Shown here piece by piece: positions 36,550 to 44,816 of a stretch of DNA of 64,000 nt. Within the stretch, counting starts at the first letter, position 1; every line of letters starts with the position of its first letter. The notes under the pieces are model-generated. The model saw only the letters and a list, made by a program, of their open reading frames with translations, was not told the DNA's origin and did not search any database. Source of the DNA: Litorivivens lipolytica (GTDB lineage: Bacteria > Pseudomonadota > Gammaproteobacteria > Pseudomonadales > Spongiibacteraceae); contig NZ_JACHWY010000003.1 in NCBI RefSeq assembly GCF_014191715.1, forward strand, positions 372,001-436,000, written 5' to 3'. The position numbers and the translations under genes are program-made.

Positions 36550-38489
36550 TGCAAAAGAACGTTGCGATATGCGCCCTGACGCTTGCTCTGGCAGGCTGTT
36601 CCAAGCCGACTATCAACTTCAGCGGTCCCATTGCTGACTGGCCCGCCGTTGGCCAGAACAACAGCGGCCAACGCTACTCAGCGTTGAACCAGATCGATCG
36701 CGACAATGTCGCCCAGCTGAAACCGGCCTGGACTTACCACCTCAAGGATTATTCCAGCGGCGGGGAGAGCCACGGCGCCACGGCACTGCAGCTCACACCG
36801 CTGGTGGTAAACGGCGCCATGTATGTGTGCACGCCCTACAACAGAGTGATTTCACTCGACCCGGAAAATGGCACCGAAAATTGGGTACACGACCCGCAAG
36901 TCGACCTGACCGGCGTCTACACCCCGGCCTGTCGCGGCGTGAGTTACTGGCAAGGCGACGGTGCCGAGCAATGCGACCGCCGCATTTATGTGGGAACACT
37001 CGATGCCCGCCTGATCGCGCTGGACGCGGATACCGGCAAGCCCTGCACGAACTTTGGCGAACAGGGCGCCGTCGATCTCACCACCGGCTTGGGCAAGGTC
37101 AATACGGCCGAGTACTACCTGACCTCGCCCCCACTGGTGCTGGGCGATAAAGTCATTACCGGCGCCTTCGTCCAGGATGGTCAGCGGGTCGATGCGCCGA
37201 GCGGCGCCATTCGCGCCTTTGATGCAGTGTCAGGCGAACTGCTGTGGGCCTGGGATCCGGTGCCGCCAACCCGGACACCCGTAACCGCCGACGATATTAA
37301 GGCGGGTAAAACACTGACCCCGGGCACGCCCAATGCCTGGGGGCTACTGTCAGGCGACGAAGCGCGCAATCTGGTCTTCGTGCCAACCGGCAATCCCTCT
37401 CCCGATCACTACGCCGGCACGGCACGCAGCGACCTGGATTATTACGGCAGCTCGGTCGTCGCCCTGAATGCCGATACCGGCAAAGTAGTCTGGAATTTCC
37501 AGACCGTGCATCACGATATCTGGGACTACGACCTTGCCGCCCAACCGGTCAGCTTCAGCTTTCGGGGAGAGATTCCCGCGGTGATTGCCGCCACCAAGAT
37601 GGGGCATGTATTTTTTCTGCACCGCGAAACCGGGAAACCCCTCTTGCCGATTGAAGAGCGACCGGTACCGCAAACCGATATCCCCGGCGAATTCACCGCG
37701 CCGACTCAGCCTTTTCCGATAAAACCGGAACCTCTGCATCCGGCAACACTCACCGAAGACGAAATCTGGGGTATTACTCCCGCCGATAAAAAGTACTGCC
37801 GCGAACTGTTCAATAGCCTTCGCTACGAGGGTATTTTCACACCACCCTCTTTCGAAGGCACGCTGGCTTACCCCGGTCTCGGCGGCGGCATCAATTGGGG
37901 CTCGGTCTCGGTCGACCCGGTCAAACAGCGCATGGTCGTCAATCTACAGGTCGCGCCTTTTACCATGAAGGTTGTGCCACAGGACGAGGTTACAGACGTT
38001 AGCGGCAGCGATCTGGTTGGCCTCGCGCCCCAGCGCGGCACACCCTATGCGGTAACTCGCGGTGTGTTTGCGACTGAGTACCCGGACATGAAGCCCTGCG
38101 TCGAGCCGCCCTGGGGCAAGCTGGTTTCCATTGATCTCAACACCGGGGACATTCTCTGGCAGCGCGAGCTGGGTAATCTTAATAAACTCGCGCCACTGGG
38201 GCTCGGCAAATTCTTCCCCTGGGGCACACCCAATACCGGCGGCTCCATTCAAACTGCCGGCGGCCTGATCTTTATCGGCGCCACCCTCGACCATTACTTC
38301 CGCGCTTTCGATAGCGACACCGGTGAATTGCTGTGGGAGCAGGAGCTGCCCTACGCCGCCCATGCCACGTCGATGACCTATCGCCTGCATAAAGACAGCA
38401 AGCAGTACGTGGTAATTGCAGCTGGCGGTCACGGCCCGCTGGGCAGCGCACCGGGTGACGCGCTGATCGCCTTTGCCCTGGAGGACTGA
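36549..38489 (+). CDS. PQQ-dependent dehydrogenase lipoprotein (membrane glucose/quinate dehydrogenase type)
   Basis: A 646-residue predicted lipoprotein: the signal MQKNVAICALTLALAGC ends at Cys17, so it is anchored in the envelope facing the periplasm. The eight-bladed quinoprotein propeller is like the soluble part of membrane glucose dehydrogenase: DWPAVGQNNSGQRYSALNQI, MYVCTPYNRVISLDPENG, the catalytic VHHDIWDYDLAAQP and GGSIQTAGGLIFIGATLD. The five N-terminal membrane helices of glucose dehydrogenase are absent, and no cytochrome c domain is attached. An alcohol or sugar-like hydroxyl substrate is expected. The next gene starts 1 base after the stop. Confidence 0.85.
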   Translation: MQKNVAICALTLALAGCSKPTINFSGPIADWPAVGQNNSGQRYSALNQIDRDNVAQLKPAWTYHLKDYSSGGESHGATALQLTPLVVNGAMYVCTPYNRVISLDPENGTENWVHDPQVDLTGVYTPACRGVSYWQGDGAEQCDRRIYVGTLDARLIALDADTGKPCTNFGEQGAVDLTTGLGKVNTAEYYLTSPPLVLGDKVITGAFVQDGQRVDAPSGAIRAFDAVSGELLWAWDPVPPTRTPVTADDIKAGKTLTPGTPNAWGLLSGDEARNLVFVPTGNPSPDHYAGTARSDLDYYGSSVVALNADTGKVVWNFQTVHHDIWDYDLAAQPVSFSFRGEIPAVIAATKMGHVFFLHRETGKPLLPIEERPVPQTDIPGEFTAPTQPFPIKPEPLHPATLTEDEIWGITPADKKYCRELFNSLRYEGIFTPPSFEGTLAYPGLGGGINWGSVSVDPVKQRMVVNLQVAPFTMKVVPQDEVTDVSGSDLVGLAPQRGTPYAVTRGVFATEYPDMKPCVEPPWGKLVSIDLNTGDILWQRELGNLNKLAPLGLGKFFPWGTPNTGGSIQTAGGLIFIGATLDHYFRAFDSDTGELLWEQELPYAAHATSMTYRLHKDSKQYVVIAAGGHGPLGSAPGDALIAFALED

Positions 38490-38490
38490 T

Positions 38491-38865
38491 ATGTCGCTCG
38501 ACCGAAGCTTTTTTGAAAGTTACTACGCCACCTACAATAGCGAAGCCCCGGAAGCCCTCGCGGCGTTTTATGCCGACGACGTGCTGTTCACCAGCGCGCA
38601 AGGAACCAGCACCGGCAAGGAGGCGATTCTGCAAACCTATGGTTGGCTGATCAGCCAGTTCGAAGACCGGATGACGCCCGACAGCATTCTGATCGATGGC
38701 AACCGCGCCGCCATTGAGATCACCGATGTGTTTACCGCTCGCGCCGATGTCGCTGACTTTATGGGTGTCTCACTCAAAAAAGGCGAACAACTGACACTCA
38801 AGCTATGCGGCATTTATACCGTCGAAAACCAAAAGATTACTGAAGCCACCATTTACGCACGCTAA
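38491..38865 (+). CDS. SnoaL/NTF2-like protein of the P450 operon
   Basis: A 124-residue cytosolic NTF2-fold protein: FFESYYATYNSEAPEALAAFYADDVLFTSAQGTSTGKEAI, then strands ending LKLCGIYTVENQKITEATIYA. This is the size and shape of SnoaL or ketosteroid-isomerase-like enzymes, with acidic residues lining the expected pocket. The ATG at 38491 is 1 base after the PQQ dehydrogenase stop. An isomerase, cyclase or hydratase role on the pathway intermediate is plausible but unproven. Confidence 0.8.
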   Translation: MSLDRSFFESYYATYNSEAPEALAAFYADDVLFTSAQGTSTGKEAILQTYGWLISQFEDRMTPDSILIDGNRAAIEITDVFTARADVADFMGVSLKKGEQLTLKLCGIYTVENQKITEATIYAR

Positions 38866-38874
38866 GGAGCCACC

Positions 38875-39168
38875 ATGATTCAGCACCTCTGTCTGATCAA
38901 CTTCAACCGCGAACTGGATGCGGCCACCCAGCAAAAAGTTATCGACGCCTACAACCAACTGCCAACGCTGATTCCCGGCATCAAAAGCTTCAACTGCGGT
39001 ATGGATTTGAACCTGTTAGAAGGCAACTACCACTTCGGCATTGTCGCGGTATTTGAAAGCGAAGAGGCCTTTAAAGCCTACTCTGTGCACCCGGCTCAGG
39101 CCGAAGTGATTTTTCCGGTGGTGGGGGAATTGATGGCGGGTTATACCACGGCCCAGTTTGCGCTGTAA
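38875..39168 (+). CDS. Dabb (stress-responsive A/B barrel) domain protein
   Basis: A 97-residue protein with the dimeric alpha+beta barrel pattern: IQHLCLINFNRELDAATQQKVIDAYNQLPTLIPGIKSFNCGMDL, then HFGIVAVFESEEAFKAYSVHPAQAEV. The HPAH-like HPAQ and the central His are typical. Dabb proteins include olivetolic acid cyclase and others of unknown role. Last gene of the operon, 9 bases after the SnoaL-like gene, with GGAG before the ATG. Confidence 0.85.
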   Translation: MIQHLCLINFNRELDAATQQKVIDAYNQLPTLIPGIKSFNCGMDLNLLEGNYHFGIVAVFESEEAFKAYSVHPAQAEVIFPVVGELMAGYTTAQFAL

Positions 39169-39180
39169 GCCCTGACAAAC

Positions 39181-39204
39181 TGCGCGGCGGAGGATTGCCG
39201 CGCA
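39181..39204. terminator. GC-rich stem-loop at the end of the P450 operon
   Basis: TGCGCGGC (39181-39188) pairs with GCCGCGCA (39197-39204), between the convergent Dabb and crc genes. No U-run; possible bidirectional terminator. Confidence 0.45.
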
Positions 39205-39224
39205 TCGTCGATTAAGCGATCAGA

Positions 39225-40007
39225 TCAGAATTCCGCTTCCGGCAATTCGTAGTCGTAATCCATGATCAACGGGGCGTGATCACCAAACTGCTGGTTTTTG
39301 TAGACCACGCCGTATTCGATATAGGGCTTGAAGCGGTTGGACACGATCTGGTAATCCACGCGCCAGCCGTTGCTGTCCTGATTGCCATCCGGCCACCAGG
39401 TGAACTCGTCCGCGTCGCGATTGACCATACGGAAGGCATCCACGTAGCCCAGCTCGTGGAACAGGCGCTCCATCCACTGTTGCTCTTCACCGAGAAAGCC
39501 CGACAGCCCTTGAGCGGCATCCGGATCCTGCACGTCGATATTGCGGTGCACCATATTCCAGTTGCCACAGATCACGAACTCGCGGCGCTTGTTGCGGATC
39601 TTGTTCAGGTGGTTGTAGTACAGGTCAAAGAACTCGCCCTTGCGCGCCTGAGCCTTGGCATCTTTCGGATAGGCAGAGGGGGCCAGCAGGCAGCCGACGC
39701 TCAACTCGTCAAAATCGGCCTGTATGTAGCGGCCTTCCATATCGAAGTCGGTAAAGCCCAGACCGTACATGATGGCCTTGGGCAGGCGGCGAGTATAGAT
39801 GGCCACGCCGTTGGAGTTGGGCTCGGCCGCATCAAAGAAATAGGCGTTGTACTCTGACGGAAAGTATTTCGGATCGCGCAGCTTATATTCCTGAATACCG
39901 ATATTCTGGATACAGATGATGTCTGCGTCCTGCTCTTCGATCCACTCAAAAAACCCGCGTTCAAGGGCGTCTTCAATGCCATTGGCACAAAAGCTGATTA
40001 TTCTCAT
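39225..40007 (-). CDS. crc: Crc-like catabolite repression protein (catalytically degenerate ExoIII family)
   Basis: A 260-residue protein of the exonuclease III fold. Gene order (divergent from pyrE) and GLGFTDFDMEGRYIQADFDELSV match Pseudomonas Crc. Nuclease residues are partly lost: ExoIII Asn7 is Cys7, the catalytic Glu34 is Asn35 (CIQN), and GDxN reads GNWN. The Asp of VDYQIV and the DH of GDHAPL remain. Pseudomonas Crc lacks nuclease activity and binds RNA together with Hfq at A-rich motifs to repress catabolic genes. The length is close to Crc. ATG at 40007. Confidence 0.85.
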   Translation of the reverse strand: MRIISFCANGIEDALERGFFEWIEEQDADIICIQNIGIQEYKLRDPKYFPSEYNAYFFDAAEPNSNGVAIYTRRLPKAIMYGLGFTDFDMEGRYIQADFDELSVGCLLAPSAYPKDAKAQARKGEFFDLYYNHLNKIRNKRREFVICGNWNMVHRNIDVQDPDAAQGLSGFLGEEQQWMERLFHELGYVDAFRMVNRDADEFTWWPDGNQDSNGWRVDYQIVSNRFKPYIEYGVVYKNQQFGDHAPLIMDYDYELPEAEF

Positions 40008-40102
40008 TGATAATCCAAAAAAGCTCTCGGTCAGAAATAATGCTCGCGTTGCAGCGAAGCAGAGTCAGCAGCAGCCATTTATTATTGCCTGCATTGGGCT
40101 GC

Positions 40103-40108
40103 TACAAT
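40103..40108 (+). promoter_or_regulatory. Probable -10 box of pyrE
   Basis: TACAAT, about 80 bases before the pyrE ATG. No strong -35 at the ideal spacing (TTATTA at 18 bases). The leader between it and pyrE shows no clear attenuator. Confidence 0.35.
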
Positions 40109-40187
40109 GTGCAGTTTAGCGCAGCTTGGGCGATCTGTCCGAAAATCAGCCAGCGCTGCGATATTGAGTCTGGGGCAAAAGGTTACT

Positions 40188-40829
40188 ATGGAACTTTACC
40201 AACAACAATTTATAGCGCAGGCAATTGCCGCAAAAGCCCTCACTTTTGGTGAGTTTACCCTCAAATCGGGCCGCACCAGCCCGTATTTCTTTAACGCGGG
40301 CAAGTTTTATCAGGGCGCAGCGCTGGCCACCCTGTCGCGCTGCTACGCGGCGGCAATTGCAGCTAAGGCTCCCGAGTTTCAAGTGCTGTACGGGCCCGCC
40401 TACAAGGGTATCGTGCTGGCGGCCGCGACCAGTTGTGCGATGGCCGACCAGCAGGGCCGCGATATTCCGTACGCCTACAACCGTAAGGAAGCCAAGAATC
40501 ACGGCGAAGGCGGTGTACTGGTAGGTGCACCGCTCGAGGGCAAAGTTCTTATCATTGATGATGTGATCACAGCCGGCACGGCCATTCGCGAGTCGGTGGA
40601 TATTATTCGCGCGGCCGGCGCCGAAGTGGCTGGCGTTATCGTCGGCCTTGATCGGGAGGAGCGCGGTCAGGGCGAGCGCTCTGCCATTCAGGAAGTGGAG
40701 CAGACCTACGGTTTCCCCGTGCTCAGTATTGTTAAACTTGCCGATATTGTGGACTACCTGCGCACAAATCCGCTGGAAACTGCTAACCTGTCAGACATAG
40801 AGCAATATCGCCAACAATACGGTGTCTAA
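40188..40829 (+). CDS. pyrE: Orotate phosphoribosyltransferase
   Basis: A 213-residue cytosolic enzyme that makes orotidine 5'-phosphate from orotate and PRPP. It has [20 protein letters not shown] at the N-terminus, [14 protein letters not shown], the flexible loop [22 protein letters not shown] and the PRPP-binding [16 protein letters not shown]. The ATG at 40188 gives the normal start MELYQQQFI; an earlier ATG at 40107 would add 27 atypical residues. It is divergent from crc and 11 bases before a DUF4124 gene. Confidence 0.96.
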   Translation: MELYQQQFIAQAIAAKALTFGEFTLKSGRTSPYFFNAGKFYQGAALATLSRCYAAAIAAKAPEFQVLYGPAYKGIVLAAATSCAMADQQGRDIPYAYNRKEAKNHGEGGVLVGAPLEGKVLIIDDVITAGTAIRESVDIIRAAGAEVAGVIVGLDREERGQGERSAIQEVEQTYGFPVLSIVKLADIVDYLRTNPLETANLSDIEQYRQQYGV

Positions 40830-40840
40830 CCCTAAACCCC

Positions 40841-41479
40841 ATGCAGCCTCTTTACCCGTTAAATCATTTGCCCTTACGCCGTATTCTCAGCGCTTTTATG
40901 CTCGTAATGCTGGTCAGTGGCACAGCGCAGGCGGACAAGGTTCTGTATCGCTACCTGGACGATGAGGGGCGCGTGGTACTAAACGATACCCTGCCCGCCT
41001 CTGCGGCGGGGCGAGGTTATGAAATCATCCGCCCGGACGGGCGACTGCTGGAATCCATCGATCCGGCCCTGCCGGAAGAAGAAATGGAAGCTGAGCGCCT
41101 GCGGCAGGAACAGGAAGCAGCCCAGCGCCGCTGGGACGAATCCCTGTTGCTGCGCTACAGCAGCGTGGCCGACATTGAAGACGCCAAAAAGCGTGCGCTG
41201 GGTGATATTCAGGTGCGCATATCCATTTTGAAGGGCAACCTTAACTATCTGAAAACTCAGGTTGAGCGCGAGGAATCCCGTGCTGCAGAACTTGAGCGCC
41301 GCAATCAGGAAGTCAGCCAGGCTCAGAAAGACACCATTGCCACCTTCAAATCCCAGATCGCCGACGTGGAAGACTTGATCGCCATCCGCGAGCGCGAGAA
41401 GAACCAGACAGAAACCCGCTTTAACCGCGATATTGAGCGCTTCTCGGTGTTGCTTAAGGCTATCGGCCGCAAGCGCTAG
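40841..41479 (+). CDS. DUF4124 protein with a coiled-coil C-terminus
   Basis: A 212-residue exported or membrane-anchored protein. Signal region about 14-31 (ILSAFMLVMLVSGTAQA), then a DUF4124 segment (KVLYRYLDDEGRVVLNDTLPASAAGRGYEII). From about residue 90 there is a long charged coiled coil (RISILKGNLNYLKTQVEREESRAAELERRNQEV and following). DUF4124 proteins are periplasmic and of unknown function. It lies 11 bases after pyrE and is convergent with the helicase gene. Confidence 0.75.
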   Translation: MQPLYPLNHLPLRRILSAFMLVMLVSGTAQADKVLYRYLDDEGRVVLNDTLPASAAGRGYEIIRPDGRLLESIDPALPEEEMEAERLRQEQEAAQRRWDESLLLRYSSVADIEDAKKRALGDIQVRISILKGNLNYLKTQVEREESRAAELERRNQEVSQAQKDTIATFKSQIADVEDLIAIREREKNQTETRFNRDIERFSVLLKAIGRKR

Positions 41480-41543
41480 CAAGCCTCTCTAGGATACCTC
41501 CCAACAAGCTCAAGCCATTGTTATGTATGGGCTTTTACAACCC

Positions 41544-44500
41544 TCAGCACTCCACCAAGGCCTGACAGGCTGGCAGGTACAAACCCGCGCGCACCTTCTC
41601 TACTGACAGTGCTTCAGCCAGCGTTTCTCGGTAGGTCTGCATTTTCTCGCCATAGCGCTCCCGTTGTGAGGCCAGAAAGGCCTCGCCACTGCCCCGCGCA
41701 GTTTTATAGTCGATGATCCAGCAGGTATCGCCGTCGACAAAAAATCTATCGACGATAAGTTTCTGCCAGCGATCGCCAAGCTGTCGGCGCAAGGCCTGTT
41801 CCGCGCCACTGGTGGCGTAGTGCTTCAGTATCCAGCGCCCCTGCTCGCAGCTCAGGGTATTTTCGACGAGTTCGCACACGTGCGCCGCGCTCTGCTCCAA
41901 CCCGGCCTCCGGGTGACAGTAGTGACGCAGTCGCGTCGGCACGGCCCTGAAGAGCTGTTCCGCAGATTCTCCCCGCGCCGCCAGGCGCCGCATCAGCTCG
42001 TGATACACCAGACCGACACAGCGCTCTTCGATATTGGCTTCCAGTACCGCTTGCCGCTCCTGTCGCGCCAGCCGATCGATCGGGGTTTCCGATTCCTGAG
42101 GCCCCTGCCACTGCCGGTGCAGCACAATACGTGGCGGCGCACTCAGGCGCGGTGCACGAGGTACCTGCAAAGTATTATCGGCGACCACTTCCGGCAGCGG
42201 TTCCGCCCCGTCAAACAGGTAGGACACGCGTGGCCACAGGCGAGCCAGCATGGACCCGCTTGCTGGCCTTAGTTCGTCTTTGGCGTCAGGTTTAGCCACA
42301 CCCAGCAGGTGTAGCTGACGTCGAGCGCGGGTCAAGGCCACATAGAGCAGTCGATCCAGTTCACGCTCACTGTCTCGTTTTTGCTGGGCTTTAAGGTAAT
42401 CGTAAAAGCACTCCGCTTCCGCATCACCGCGCCGTGGCGCGCGCGGCGCAATCACCAATTCGTCATTCAAGCGGCGCCAGTGAAACAGCGGTGCATCACT
42501 GTTGCTAGCCGACTCGCCGAGCCCCGGCAAAATGACCGTATCAAACTCCAGACCCTTGGACTTATGAATGGTCATAATCTCCAGACGGGCGGGTGCAGGC
42601 TCGGCATAGAGCTTGTCGAGGGCACGCGAAAATTCCTGCCAGTCATTGAGAATACCGGCCGGTGCATGAGCCACCAGCAGACCATGCACCCGCTCGATAT
42701 TGCGGCGCTCAACCTCGTCCACACAGGCCGGCCCACCGAGACTGTGCCACAGCGCCGGTATCGCCCAACGGCAATCCACTGAGCGCGCTTGAGAAGCTAT
42801 CTCAAACCATACTGTTGAGAGCCACTGCACTCGAGACAGACCATCATTACTCAGCGCAAAGTCTCCAACAAAGCGCTCACGATACTGTTCGAAATGGAGC
42901 ACAAGATCACTGAGCGAAAGGTCCGGCGCAGCGTTTGCCAGCACCCAGCAATCATCCCAGCTCAAACCCACAAAGGGTGCCCGCAGCAAGGCCATCCAAC
43001 TGGCGCGGTCTGCCCGGTGCCACCAGGCGCGGAGCAATCCCAGATAATCGGCAACGGCCGGCTGACTGGCGAGCTTGTCGATATCCTGCCCGGCAAAAGC
43101 TATGCCTGCAGCTTTCAGGGCCGGAACGATTGCCTGCAGATGACTGCGACTGCGCACCAGAATCGCAATGGAGCCTTCAGGATTCTCTGCCTCGGCCTGC
43201 TGAACCAGAGTCACGATTTGCTCTGCCTCTGCCGGGCGGGCATTGAGCCTGTCGCCAATCAGCGGATGTACCGCCACCCTGCCCTCGTCCGCGCGCTGAG
43301 CAATCGCCGGGGTATAACCGCCGCCAAAAACAGACTCAAAAGCCCGGTTGACCCAGTTGACCAAAGCCGGCGCTGAACGGAAGTTCGCTTCCAGCTGCAG
43401 TTGCCTTAGCGGGTGCCCATTGAAATGGCCCATCTCAAGCAGGCGCTCAAACTCTCCCACCAAGGCGCCGCGAAACAGGTAAATCGATTGCTGCAGGTCG
43501 CCACACAAAAACAGACTGCGCCCATCACCCGGCTCCCAGCCCTGCATAAGATACTGCAGTAAAACAATCTGATTGACCGAGGTGTCCTGCATTTCGTCCA
43601 CCAGCATGTGCTGGATCCGATCTTCCTGCAGTAGTGCATCGCCATAGACGCCTGCGGTATCCGGCAAGGGTTGCAGTGCCCCAATCGCGCGAAACGCCAC
43701 CTCGGGAAAATCCAGAACACCACGGTCGTTAAATACCACGTGCAATTCGGCCAGCAGGTTTTTCAGAACCAGAACAAGATCGCCGATCAGCGCGCGTGAG
43801 GCTTCTGGCAATTGTGGTGACGGCAGCCCCGCAAGGCGGTTTAGATTGACCGTTAGCGTCTCGAGCTGCGGGCTGTCGTTGGCGGTTTTCAGCCAGTGCT
43901 TCAGGGTTTCTGTGGCCGCCTGCTTCGGTGCAAAACCGCTGCGCTTGTCGACGTTCTTGCGCAGTGTTCCACTGTTGGTCAACAGCAGTGAGGCCAGTTG
44001 CGCATGGGCCTCCAGATTCTCCGGCGCAGGCTCTGACAGATGTCGCAGATCCGCCGCCCAGCTCAGGCTTTCTTCAATGGCGGAATGTTCACAGACGGCC
44101 TGAATGACAGTCTGCAGATCGCAATCAGCCAGTGTGGTCGCAATCGACTGATACTCGTCCATAACGGCATCGGCGAGCGCTGCCTCCATGGCATCAAGGC
44201 GATCCGCCATAATACCTTCAACCCATTGGTCGCGCTTGGCGAGCAAATTCGACAACAGCGGCAACAGTTGTTCGAGGCGGTTGTTGGCATAGTCGAGCAC
44301 ATTGCCAAGCGCCTGACTCAACGCGTTATCGCCGTCCTCCAAGCGCGAAAATAGGCTGAATATTGCCTCGCGATACAGCGCGTCGGGATCATCGGTCGTT
44401 GCAATCTGGCCGAGCCCTGAGAGCAGCGGCAAGCGCCGCGCAATGCGCGCACAGAAACTGTCGAAAGTGGAAATCCGCAACCGCGACGGATTCTGCAGCA

Positions 44501-44816
44501 ACTGCCACCCGAGCGCTTGATCACGCTCGCGCACACGCGCCGCAAGTTCCGCCAACTGGCCTTCGTATCCACCGGCCTGAGTATCCGCCAGATGCAATGC
44601 GTGCACAATGCGCTCGCGAATTTCCGCAGCAGCCTTGCGAGTAAAGGTAATCGCTACCACTGCTTCCGGCTGCTCAACCGTCAGCAGACAATTCAGAAAA
44701 CGCAGCAGCAGCACGCCGGTTTTACCGGAACCCGCCGGTGCGCGAAGCAAGACCGACGCACTGGGGTCAATTGCCTGGTCGCGGTGAGGCTGATCGGGGA
44801 TGCGCAGCTCAGTCAT
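41544..44816 (-). CDS. UvrD/AddA-like helicase-nuclease
   Basis: A 1090-residue superfamily 1A helicase. Walker A is RAPAGSGKTGVLL (about residue 25), followed by AITFTRKAAAEIRERI (motif Ia), MLVDEMQDTSVNQI (motif II), QLEANFRSAPALVNWVN (motif IV region), IMTIHKSKGLEFDTVILPG (motif V) and LYVALTRARRQLHLLG (motif VI). The C-terminus has a RecB-type nuclease motif, TCWIIDYKTARGSGEAF. With the upstream nuclease gene it forms an AddAB-like pair for end resection of double-strand breaks. The ATG at 44816 overlaps the upstream stop by 8 bases, indicating translational coupling. Confidence 0.9.
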   Translation of the reverse strand: MTELRIPDQPHRDQAIDPSASVLLRAPAGSGKTGVLLLRFLNCLLTVEQPEAVVAITFTRKAAAEIRERIVHALHLADTQAGGYEGQLAELAARVRERDQALGWQLLQNPSRLRISTFDSFCARIARRLPLLSGLGQIATTDDPDALYREAIFSLFSRLEDGDNALSQALGNVLDYANNRLEQLLPLLSNLLAKRDQWVEGIMADRLDAMEAALADAVMDEYQSIATTLADCDLQTVIQAVCEHSAIEESLSWAADLRHLSEPAPENLEAHAQLASLLLTNSGTLRKNVDKRSGFAPKQAATETLKHWLKTANDSPQLETLTVNLNRLAGLPSPQLPEASRALIGDLVLVLKNLLAELHVVFNDRGVLDFPEVAFRAIGALQPLPDTAGVYGDALLQEDRIQHMLVDEMQDTSVNQIVLLQYLMQGWEPGDGRSLFLCGDLQQSIYLFRGALVGEFERLLEMGHFNGHPLRQLQLEANFRSAPALVNWVNRAFESVFGGGYTPAIAQRADEGRVAVHPLIGDRLNARPAEAEQIVTLVQQAEAENPEGSIAILVRSRSHLQAIVPALKAAGIAFAGQDIDKLASQPAVADYLGLLRAWWHRADRASWMALLRAPFVGLSWDDCWVLANAAPDLSLSDLVLHFEQYRERFVGDFALSNDGLSRVQWLSTVWFEIASQARSVDCRWAIPALWHSLGGPACVDEVERRNIERVHGLLVAHAPAGILNDWQEFSRALDKLYAEPAPARLEIMTIHKSKGLEFDTVILPGLGESASNSDAPLFHWRRLNDELVIAPRAPRRGDAEAECFYDYLKAQQKRDSERELDRLLYVALTRARRQLHLLGVAKPDAKDELRPASGSMLARLWPRVSYLFDGAEPLPEVVADNTLQVPRAPRLSAPPRIVLHRQWQGPQESETPIDRLARQERQAVLEANIEERCVGLVYHELMRRLAARGESAEQLFRAVPTRLRHYCHPEAGLEQSAAHVCELVENTLSCEQGRWILKHYATSGAEQALRRQLGDRWQKLIVDRFFVDGDTCWIIDYKTARGSGEAFLASQRERYGEKMQTYRETLAEALSVEKVRAGLYLPACQALVEC

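Noticed and set aside
41495-41540. Possible terminator between the DUF4124 and helicase genes
   Set aside because: The stem AAGCCAT/ATGGGCTT needs a bulge and has only a short T-run; too weak.
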